Positions 21,504 to 28,932 of a stretch of DNA of 41,976 nt are shown one piece after another. Positions within the stretch are counted from its first letter, which is position 1. Every line of letters starts with the position of its first letter. A program made the position numbers and the translations under genes. Origin of the DNA: Picosynechococcus sp. PCC 7117 (GTDB lineage Bacteria; Cyanobacteriota; Cyanobacteriia; Cyanobacteriales; MRBY01); NCBI RefSeq assembly GCF_001693275.1, contig NZ_CP016481.1:1-41976 (forward strand). The letters are read 5' to 3'. Below the pieces are notes generated by a model, which had not been told where the DNA came from, searched no databases, and saw only the letters and a program-made list of their open reading frames with translations.

Positions 21504-21791
21504 GTGATTCGTCGTTCTTTTTCTGTCGGTCGTTCTGGTTCCCGTGCTCTGGTTCCGTTCCGCCGTGTTTCTGGCCTTGCCTTGTCCTGCGGCTGTGTCG
21601 GTTGGTCGGTGCGCGGCTCGCTCCGGGCTTTCTCTGGCTCGGTGGTCTGGGCTGAGTTCGCTTCCCCTGGTGCTGCGGCTCGGTTCGGGTTCCGGGCTTC
21701 CCGCTTGGTGGGTGTTCCGGTCTGGGTGCGTCCCGGGGTCTGCTCTGTCTCTGGGCTGGTCTGGGTCGTTTCGGTTCCTGTTTCTCGCTAG
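21504..21791 (+). other. Adenine-depleted unit 2
   Basis: A GTG at 21504 opens a 95-codon frame ending in TAG (21789-21791), in the same frame as the TAG-terminated frame of unit 1. The product would be VIRRSFSVGRSGSRALVPFR... and so on: rich in Val, Ser, Gly, Arg, Ala and Trp, and almost free of Lys, Asn, Asp, Thr and Gln because their codons contain A. From 21541 to 21780 there is a single adenine in 240 nt. A near-identical terminator follows. The GSRAL string and small-residue composition recall A-poor SLOG-type genes I associate with cyanobacteria, but the domain is not intact enough to call. Confidence 0.55.
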
Positions 21792-21801
21792 TTGTTCTGC
21801 T

Positions 21802-21824
21802 GGGGGCTTCGCCCCCTTTTTTTT
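21802..21824 (+). terminator. GGGGG-CTTCG-CCCCC terminator of unit 2
   Basis: GGGGG-CTTCG-CCCCC directly followed by eight or more T: a textbook intrinsic terminator on the plus strand. It has the same design as 21453-21476, and its hairpin resembles 2003-2016. Confidence 0.85.
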
Positions 21825-21841
21825 GGCAGTCTCCCTAGATA

Positions 21842-22735
21842 ATGGAGAGAGTCAATATTACAGCATCCATGAGAGACATCAAGTGGGCGATCGCCTTAGC
21901 CAAATCAATCATCAAGCATCCCATCCGAGCTATCCCTTTATTGATTGGCATCGGCCTAGTCTTTTTTGGCGCACAAAATTACGAACCCCCCACGGAACCC
22001 AATGAGGCGCAAAACTCTACTCCAACTCAATCCCAACCGACAGACTCCCAGGGTGCAGCTCCCCCCCAAGCGGCGATTGCCAGCAATAACCCTTGCCCCA
22101 TCCATCTCCCCAATGGTTTACCCACCGGAACCCCAGCCACTAATGATTTAATTGTGCGGGGTATTTATTGCCTCAGCTCCAACGACGATACTAAGTTCGC
22201 TGATTGGGTCGCCTTCCGTTTAGACCAAGCCACTATTACAGGCAGTTCAGAGCAAGACCGGGAGTGGGAAGCTGATCCGGCGATCGCCCGCGACCAGACT
22301 TTAGAACCCGAAGACTTCCGGGGAGCTTATAAATGGGGCAACTATGACCGAGGCCACCTAGCTCCTCTCGCTTCATTTCGAGGCAAGAACTGGCAACAAG
22401 TGAACTATCTCAGCAATATCGTCCCCCAGAAAGCTAGCCTGAACCGGGGCGCTTGGAAAGAACTCGAAGAATATGAACGAGATCTCGTCAAGCAATACGG
22501 TGAGGTTTATGTGATTGTGGGAACCGCCTACGACAACCAACCCCTCAGCCTGATCAATGCTGACGAACCGAACGATATTCCTGATTACTTCTGGCGTATC
22601 ATCCAATACAACGGCAAGACTGAAGTCTATCTCTTTCCCCAGGACACTCCATTCGGCACGGACTTTCGCCTGGGTAAAACCACTGTCTATGAAGTAGAGC
22701 AGTGGAGTGGCCTGAATTTTGGTTTACAAAAATGA
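21842..22735 (+). CDS. NucA-like DNA/RNA non-specific endonuclease, membrane anchored
   Basis: A 297-residue protein. Residues about 27-44 (IRAIPLLIGIGLVFFGA) form an N-terminal membrane anchor, followed by a Pro/Thr/Gln-rich linker (45-82). The catalytic domain is the beta-beta-alpha-metal NUC family: YDRGHLAPLASF with the DRGH motif at 169-172 (H172 the general base), then YLSNIVPQKASLNRGAW with N192 and N201 in metal/phosphate positions. Anabaena NucA is the family reference. Being tethered outside the cytoplasmic membrane, it would degrade DNA in the periplasm, perhaps for uptake, nutrient release or entry exclusion. It follows directly after the A-depleted block. Confidence 0.9.
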   Translation: MERVNITASMRDIKWAIALAKSIIKHPIRAIPLLIGIGLVFFGAQNYEPPTEPNEAQNSTPTQSQPTDSQGAAPPQAAIASNNPCPIHLPNGLPTGTPATNDLIVRGIYCLSSNDDTKFADWVAFRLDQATITGSSEQDREWEADPAIARDQTLEPEDFRGAYKWGNYDRGHLAPLASFRGKNWQQVNYLSNIVPQKASLNRGAWKELEEYERDLVKQYGEVYVIVGTAYDNQPLSLINADEPNDIPDYFWRIIQYNGKTEVYLFPQDTPFGTDFRLGKTTVYEVEQWSGLNFGLQK

Positions 22736-23390
22736 TGGTGATAGGCGATCTCGAAGAAATCCGCTTTGCGATGCGCCTATTCGTCATCTCCAATGAGAAA
22801 AAAGCATTGATGAAGTGAATAATCGCATATAAAATTTTAGGCGGTGAAGCGTGCTTTAAAGCGTATTATCGTAAGCTTACTAAAATCCCTGAAAGCATTG
22901 CTGTATATAGGTTTCACTGTAAATAGCTACAAGTTATTGTAAGCTTAAGTCATTTTTTGTCTACTTTTAAATTCATTTTATCGCTGGAGATCATTGCTCT
23001 GTAAGGGTTTGAAGGAAGGCGATCGCCGTTGTGTTTCTCCAAAAAAATAGTCACCCATGGAAAACCGACCAAAGTTTTCGGGTGACAACTCTATTTTATG
23101 CCTATGGTAGATATTTGGCGATGCTACACAGCAGTAAAAAAGCTCACAAAACTCATATTCGAGAGAATTTGCCAGAAAATGTTACATTTTCGTGATTCTA
23201 GTTGTAGGTGATGGTTGTTTCTTCTTAGCATGGGAAAAATCACTGGAAACCGACCACCTATGCCAGCATTAATAAAGTACTCTGTTAGATTTCAGTATCC
23301 TTGCTTTCAATTTCTTGATTTCAGCTAATTCTTCCCTTCAGTAATTGTTGGAAATCAGGCTTAGAGTATTGTATTGCAAGGATTACGAGT
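22736..23390. other. Non-coding gap before the large defence array
   Basis: No gene is supported in this 655-nt gap. An imperfect stem (GATGGTGATAGGCG near 22733 with CGCCTATTCGTCATC near 22773) lies right after nucA and could end its transcript. A HIP1-type GGCGATCGCC is near 23020. A strong nested hairpin is at 23050-23086. The word GGAAA(A)CCGACCA recurs near 23059 and 23245. The promoter for the 23391 helicase must be here, but no clear consensus is visible. Confidence 0.45.
23050..23086 (+). other. Nested hairpin GTCACCC...GGGTGAC
   Basis: GTCACCC (23050-23056) pairs with GGGTGAC (23080-23086), and inside it GAAAAC (23060-23065) pairs with GTTTTC (23074-23079), leaving only ATG as a one-sided bulge and an 8-nt loop. 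No T-tract follows, so a structured RNA element, protein-binding site or recombination site is likelier than a terminator. Confidence 0.55.
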
Positions 23391-26300
23391 GTGTTAAAGC
23401 CAAATGTTCTGATCAAAAGTTCTTTGTACCCAGAAGTAGTCAGGGTCATTAGTTCTAGTCCGATGGGGTCTTCTCTGAAGGTACAAGCTGTTGGCTTAGA
23501 GACGAATCGTTTTTATGACCAGATTTTAAATGCGGCACAGATTGAACAATTGGCTTTTATTAAGCAAGCAGAGAGCTTTGATGCAGATCCGCGTCGTTTT
23601 CGTTTAGCTGTTGATGCCCTCCGCTGGGGATTGGCGTATGAATATGATCCCTATTTTTCGCTGGCGATCGCCCGTGTTGATCCGCTTCCTCACCAGTTAG
23701 AAGCGGTCTATGACTATTTTTTGAAGTCTGGCAGAATTCGGTTTCTATTGGCTGATGACCCTGGTGCGGGAAAAACGATCATGGCGGGTCTGCTACTCAA
23801 GGAATTGAAGATTAGAGGTCTAGCCCAAAGGGTTCTCATCGTTGCTCCTGCCAACTTAACATTCCAGTGGCAGCGAGAGATGAAGGATAAGTTTAGGGAA
23901 GATTTTGAAGTTCTTAGGGGCGATACCTTGAGGGCAAACTATGGTCAAAATCCATGGCAAGAAAAAAATCAAGTTGTGACTTCTGTATCTTGGGTTTCAA
24001 GGATTGAAGATGCACGAGAAAGTTTGCTTAGGGCTAATTGGGATTTAATTATTGTCGATGAAGCCCATAAAATGAGTGCTTATAGTGAAAAGAAAAAGAC
24101 TTTAGCGTACAAGCTTGGGGAAGAATTATCTAAATTAACTGACCATTACTTATTGATGACAGCGACTCCCCATAAGGGAGATCCAGATAATTTTTGTTTA
24201 TTTTTGGAGTTATTAGATAAGGATGTTTATGGAGATGTAAAAAGTCTGCATAAAGCAATGGAAGATAATGCTGCGCCATTTTATCTCCGTCGAACAAAAG
24301 AATCCCTTGTGACTTTTCCCGATCCTGAAACTGGTCAGGTAACTAAATTATTTACAAAGCGGGAAGTAAAAACGATTGATTTCACAATTGATGATGAAGA
24401 AGCAGATTTTTACCATGAACTAACTCGGTATGTAGAAGACCAGTCGATTAAGGCTTCTCAAGATGATTCTGTTCGAGGTCGAGCGTTAGGCTTCACAATG
24501 GCGATGTTGCAGAGGCGTTTTGCTTCAAGTATGTTTGCTGTACGACGTAGCCTAGAGCGGATGAAAGATAGACGTGAAAAGATTTTGGAAGATCCAGAGG
24601 CTTATCGTCAACAAAAAATTAATAGTAAATTACCTGATGATTTTGATGATTTAACAGAGCAAGAACAGCAAAATATCCTGACTAATTTGGAGAATGTTGT
24701 TGCTTCTATTGACCCACAAGATTTACGTGATGAAATTGTGGAATTGACTAAGCTGATTAGAATGGCTTTGGAGCTTGAAACGGGTGAAGTAGAGTCTAAG
24801 TTAGTCAAGCTTAAGGAGGTTATCAATAAATACAGGTTATTTGATGATCCAAAAATGCGGCTACTGATTTTCACCGAGCATAAGGATACATTAGATTACT
24901 TGGTTCTAAAGCTTAGGGATTGGGGCTTATCAGTCACGCAAATTCATGGGGGCATGAAGATCGGCGATCGCAATACTCCCAATACCCGAATTTTTGCGGA
25001 ACGAGAATTTCGGGAGTCCTGTCAAGTGCTGATTGCGACGGAAGCGGCAGGGGAGGGTATTAATCTCCAGTTCTGCTGGCTAATGGTTAATTATGATATT
25101 CCATGGAATCCAGTCAGATTAGAGCAAAGGATGGGGCGGATTCATCGCTATGGTCAAGAAAAAGATTGCCTAATTCTCAATTTTGTGTCAACAAATACTC
25201 GTGAAGGTCGTGTTCTCAGTAAGTTATTTGAACGGATCAGCGCAATTGAATCTGATTTAGATCCAGAACAAACAGGTAAAGTTTTCAACGTTTTAGGTGA
25301 TTTATTCCCATCCAATCATTTGGAACGAATGGTGCGGGATATGTATTCTCGAAATTTAACTGAGGATGTGATCAAGGCTCGAATTGTTGAGCAGGTTGAT
25401 TTACAGCATTTTCAGGAAATCACGAATTCTACCCTCGAAGGCTTAGCTAAGCGGGAACTGGATTTATCGAAGCTACTGGATAAAACTGTTGATGCAAAGG
25501 AGAAAAAGCTAACGCCGGAGAGTATTGAAGATTTTTTTGTGGATGCAGCGACGGAAGCGAGTTTGACTCCGAAGCTGGTGCGTAAACATAGCCACGAATA
25601 CCGAGTTGGGCGTTTACCTAGAACTCTGATGCAAATTGGCGATCGCCTCGAAAGAGATTATGGCAAGCTCGGTAGAGAGTACAAAAATATTGTTTTTGAT
25701 AAAAATCTGCTGAAAGAAGATGCAACTTTGGAATGGGTGACACCGGGGCATCCATTATTTGAAGCGGTCAGGTTCTCGGTATTAGAGAGTACCCAAGCGG
25801 ATTTGAAACGAGGAGCAATCTTTTATGACCTCAATCGTCATGAGCCTTCTTGTCTTGATGTATTCGTGGCAGAAGTCCGGGATGGACGCAGTAATGTACT
25901 CCATAAAAAATTATTTGTGGTGGAGACCCGTCTTTCTGGTGAGATGTCAGTAAGGCAGCCAGAGGTTTTCCTTGATTTGGCGATCGCCCCTCTAGAGACC
26001 ACCCCACCGGATGCTAGTTGTTTGCCGTCGTTGGCATCGGTGGAGACCCATCTCTATGAGGAAGCTTTGGAGCCATTTTTAAATGAGGTTCAAGAAGAGC
26101 GTCGGCATACCATCGAGAAGATTCAGGCTCACATGAAAATTAGTCTGAATACCATTATTGATAAGGTTCAATGTCAGTTTATTGAATTGATGGATCAGAA
26201 AGCCTCTGGGTCGGAGGAGCAAGGTTTAGATGGTCGGATTAAGCAATTTGAGGATCGTCTGGATGATCTCAATGACCGTCTGGAAACTCGCACGGAACAA

Positions 26301-26798
26301 CTCAATCAGGAGATTAATTGTGTGATCGGCGGGATTCATCATTATGGTCGGGCATGGGTCTTACCTCACCCAGAGCGGGATTCCCCCACCATGGCGATGA
26401 TGGTTAGTGATGCTGAAATCGAACGGATTGCGGTAGAAGCTGTGATCGCCCATGAGGAAGCCCAAGGTTATCAAGTAGAGAGTGTGGAGTCCCAGAATCG
26501 AGGGTTCGACTTAATCTCTCGCAAACCGCACCCCGAAGACCCCTATACTGCTACTGATGTGCGTTTTATTGAGGTCAAAGGTCGGGCAGGTGTGGGGGCT
26601 GTGGCCTTAAGTCGGAATGAGTACCGCACGGCAAAACGATTAAAGCGGGATTATTGGTTATATGTGGTTTTCAACTGTGCAACCCAACCGGAAGTTTATC
26701 CGATTCGTGATCCGCGTACTCTGGGTTGGGAAGCGATCATGAGTGTTGAACACTACCAAGTCAACTCTGATTTGATTATGGAAGCAAAGGGAGAATAA
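23391..26798 (+). CDS. SNF2-type helicase with C-terminal DUF3883
   Basis: A 1135-residue SF2 helicase beginning at GTG 23391. PHQLEAVYDYF (about 100-110), the Walker A loop DDPGAGKT (122-129), VDEAH (222-226), LLMTATPHKGDPDN (motif III region), and the C-terminal helicase motifs IFTEHKDTLDYL, IATEAAGEGINLQF and RMGRIHRYGQ are all present. The last about 120 residues form a DUF3883-type PD-(D/E)XK-like domain (GYQVESVESQNRGFDLIS, then FIEVKGRAG). This architecture is that of DrmD/defence-associated helicases. It opens a plus-strand array with an ATPase, a DUF1156 methyltransferase and DUF499, and the next gene begins 3 nt after its stop. Confidence 0.9.
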   Translation: MLKPNVLIKSSLYPEVVRVISSSPMGSSLKVQAVGLETNRFYDQILNAAQIEQLAFIKQAESFDADPRRFRLAVDALRWGLAYEYDPYFSLAIARVDPLPHQLEAVYDYFLKSGRIRFLLADDPGAGKTIMAGLLLKELKIRGLAQRVLIVAPANLTFQWQREMKDKFREDFEVLRGDTLRANYGQNPWQEKNQVVTSVSWVSRIEDARESLLRANWDLIIVDEAHKMSAYSEKKKTLAYKLGEELSKLTDHYLLMTATPHKGDPDNFCLFLELLDKDVYGDVKSLHKAMEDNAAPFYLRRTKESLVTFPDPETGQVTKLFTKREVKTIDFTIDDEEADFYHELTRYVEDQSIKASQDDSVRGRALGFTMAMLQRRFASSMFAVRRSLERMKDRREKILEDPEAYRQQKINSKLPDDFDDLTEQEQQNILTNLENVVASIDPQDLRDEIVELTKLIRMALELETGEVESKLVKLKEVINKYRLFDDPKMRLLIFTEHKDTLDYLVLKLRDWGLSVTQIHGGMKIGDRNTPNTRIFAEREFRESCQVLIATEAAGEGINLQFCWLMVNYDIPWNPVRLEQRMGRIHRYGQEKDCLILNFVSTNTREGRVLSKLFERISAIESDLDPEQTGKVFNVLGDLFPSNHLERMVRDMYSRNLTEDVIKARIVEQVDLQHFQEITNSTLEGLAKRELDLSKLLDKTVDAKEKKLTPESIEDFFVDAATEASLTPKLVRKHSHEYRVGRLPRTLMQIGDRLERDYGKLGREYKNIVFDKNLLKEDATLEWVTPGHPLFEAVRFSVLESTQADLKRGAIFYDLNRHEPSCLDVFVAEVRDGRSNVLHKKLFVVETRLSGEMSVRQPEVFLDLAIAPLETTPPDASCLPSLASVETHLYEEALEPFLNEVQEERRHTIEKIQAHMKISLNTIIDKVQCQFIELMDQKASGSEEQGLDGRIKQFEDRLDDLNDRLETRTEQLNQEINCVIGGIHHYGRAWVLPHPERDSPTMAMMVSDAEIERIAVEAVIAHEEAQGYQVESVESQNRGFDLISRKPHPEDPYTATDVRFIEVKGRAGVGAVALSRNEYRTAKRLKRDYWLYVVFNCATQPEVYPIRDPRTLGWEAIMSVEHYQVNSDLIMEAKGE

Positions 26799-26801
26799 AT
26801 T

Positions 26802-28784
26802 GTGATCAAGATTAGCAAAATTCAGATTAAAAATTTTAAGTCTTTTCAGGATGTGACTGTAAATCTTGATCCAGATTTTAATGTTTTTACTGGGGTTAAC
26901 AATGCGGGAAAAACAAATCTACTTGAGGCGATCGCCCTTTGGCATGAGTGTTTTAATGTTTTGATTTATCAAGCTAGTCGTTCTGCTTCTGGTAAATGGC
27001 AAGCGGGAGATTATGTTTTTAAAAATAATCAATACATACTCTATACGGATATTAAAACAGTCCGTAGTTCTAGTATTAATGACTTATTTTTTCAATGTGA
27101 CACAACTCAAAAAATAGAGCTAATTTTAGCCTTTGAATTTAAGCAAGATAATTCAGAAGTACGCCATACATTTTCTATTGGTTTCTCTATTGCCAATTCC
27201 CACGGAAACAGCTATAAGCTAGAGTTTTTAAACCGCCAAAACTTTGATTTTGTCCAGTTTAATCAAATATTTCGTAACTTCCCTAAAGTGATCGCCTGTT
27301 CTTTTGCTTCTCCTGTTGCTGCGATTAGAGCTGATGAAAGATTTTTGACCACTCCCCAAGTGCGTGAGTCGATTCAAAAACGAGAGTCAGTGGAAGTTAT
27401 CCGTAATCGTCTTTATACGCTTCATAGTGATCAGGCTGACCCTCAACTATATGAAAGATTTAAGCGTGATCTGTCCTATATTCTTTTTGATAGTTCCAGC
27501 ACGGAAATCAACTTCTTCACTTCGAGCAATTTCCGAAATGATATTAAGGTAATTATTAATTACAAAATTGATAATCGCGATGTGGAAAAAGATATTTCCT
27601 TATTGGGCAGTGGGACATTACAGATTATTGTAATTCTATTAAATTTATATTCACCTGGGGAACAGAATGATCTAAATTTAACGCTTTTTGATGAACCAGA
27701 TAGCCATATTCACCGTGATATTCAAAAACGACTAATCAACACACTCTTAAGGTTTTCTGAGACGACCCAAATTTTCTTGACAACTCATAATGAAAGTTTG
27801 ATTCGGCAAGTGCCATTACATCAGTTATTTCATCTGGAAAATAGACCCCAGTATGAATATAATCCTTTATCTCAACAGGAACTTTTTGTCGACTCCCACT
27901 TTAAAGGTATTTATCCTTCAGCTTTAAATCCTGTGATTAGTTCTTTGGGCAATAGTAACGGCTTGGATTTTGTTAATGCGATTGAAGCGGATAAGATTAT
28001 TTTTGTTGAAGGTCAGGATGATGCTAAGGCAATTTACACTCTCCTGCAAAAGAATACGATTGGTGTAAATACAAAAAAATATTCTTTCTGGGTGTTGGGT
28101 GGAGTCACTAGCCTTTTTAAGGATTTACCAAGTTATAAAAAAATCTTTAAATTAATTAAAAACCAACAAACCCTCTGGCAAAAATCCGCGTTAATTTTCG
28201 ATAGGGATTTCCTGAGTGATGACCACAAAAATCAAATCCTAAATAATCTCAATAATAGGTTTGAGCTACCAACTTATATTCCTAACTCTTATACGTTTGA
28301 ATCTACTTTGCTGACAGATTTTGATAAGTTTGGTAAGTTGCTATCTTTGTGGTTGAGTGATCAACAGGTTTCAATAGACTCAATTTCTCTCACTCAAGCT
28401 TTACAGCAAGCATATCTTAATCACATGACTCCTAAGCTACAGCAATTTTTCAATGATGATGGGGCGATAGAACAAGTGGTTTATCGATGTGCCAATGCTG
28501 TGCGAGATAAACTTAAGAGTGATGAGATGTTAGGGAGAAATGATAAATCAATCCCAGAAAATAATGTTCAGTTATCGACTGTTTATCGTAACTATTTTAA
28601 TCGCATCTTGACGACACAAGAGTTTTATAAATACGCTAAGAAAGATGATGTTCAAGCAATTATTAATCAAGTAATTAGCGCTCAAAATATACAGTTCGAT
28701 ATTGAGCAAGATTTTATTGCACTACTTAGTCTTGTGGATCGCTCTACTTGGTTTGATGAGTGGAATTTTTTAACTCATCTTTAA
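26802..28784 (+). CDS. OLD-like ATPase with TOPRIM-like region
   Basis: A 660-residue AAA15/OLD family protein starting at GTG. The N-terminus MIKISKIQIKNFKSFQDVTV with Walker A GVNNAGKTN (31-39) is the SMC-like ATPase lobe. LTLFDEPDSHIHRDIQK (around 300-316) provides the signature and Walker B, followed by IFLTTHNESLIRQV. Around residue 405, IIFVEGQDDAKAIYTLL and later ALIFDRDFLSD match a TOPRIM-type nuclease fold. OLD proteins cleave DNA in phage exclusion. It is coupled to the helicase (3-nt gap) and precedes the DUF1156 gene, so it is probably an effector of the same system. A minor doubt is whether the TOPRIM acidic set is complete. Confidence 0.85.
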   Translation: MIKISKIQIKNFKSFQDVTVNLDPDFNVFTGVNNAGKTNLLEAIALWHECFNVLIYQASRSASGKWQAGDYVFKNNQYILYTDIKTVRSSSINDLFFQCDTTQKIELILAFEFKQDNSEVRHTFSIGFSIANSHGNSYKLEFLNRQNFDFVQFNQIFRNFPKVIACSFASPVAAIRADERFLTTPQVRESIQKRESVEVIRNRLYTLHSDQADPQLYERFKRDLSYILFDSSSTEINFFTSSNFRNDIKVIINYKIDNRDVEKDISLLGSGTLQIIVILLNLYSPGEQNDLNLTLFDEPDSHIHRDIQKRLINTLLRFSETTQIFLTTHNESLIRQVPLHQLFHLENRPQYEYNPLSQQELFVDSHFKGIYPSALNPVISSLGNSNGLDFVNAIEADKIIFVEGQDDAKAIYTLLQKNTIGVNTKKYSFWVLGGVTSLFKDLPSYKKIFKLIKNQQTLWQKSALIFDRDFLSDDHKNQILNNLNNRFELPTYIPNSYTFESTLLTDFDKFGKLLSLWLSDQQVSIDSISLTQALQQAYLNHMTPKLQQFFNDDGAIEQVVYRCANAVRDKLKSDEMLGRNDKSIPENNVQLSTVYRNYFNRILTTQEFYKYAKKDDVQAIINQVISAQNIQFDIEQDFIALLSLVDRSTWFDEWNFLTHL

Positions 28785-28803
28785 CTATTAAAAATCTCTA
28801 ACG

Positions 28804-28932
28804 ATGCCGACCTACCCAAAACGCCTCATTGAAGTTGACCTGCCGATCAAGAAAATTTCTGCCCATGCGCGGCGGGAAAAATCGATTCGTCATGGTCATA
28901 TTTCTACGCTCCATATTTGGTGGGCGCGGTGA
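28804..28932 (+). pseudogene. Original N-terminus of the DUF1156 methyltransferase, cut by a frameshift
   Basis: ATG 28804 starts [20 protein letters not shown] and runs to [11 protein letters not shown], the standard start of DUF1156 proteins, then meets TGA at 28930-28932. The family normally continues [16 protein letters not shown]; here VTCAALW resumes immediately, one frame away. About 25 nt, encoding the RPLAACRA stretch, therefore appear deleted between WWAR and VTC. The N-terminal 42 codons are thus separated from the rest of the gene. Confidence 0.8.

Noticed and set aside
21121-21791. Diversity-generating retroelement (adenine-directed mutagenesis) as the cause of A-depletion
   Set aside because: No reverse transcriptase, accessory gene or template/variable repeat pair was found in the window.
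20885-22005. Several long overlapping plus-strand frames (up to about 200 codons) across the adenine-depleted block
   Set aside because: All stop codons contain A, so an A-free stretch is open in every frame. The translations are low-complexity Cys/Leu/Ser/Arg/Val runs without domains; only the two TAG-plus-terminator frames are kept as units, without a protein call.
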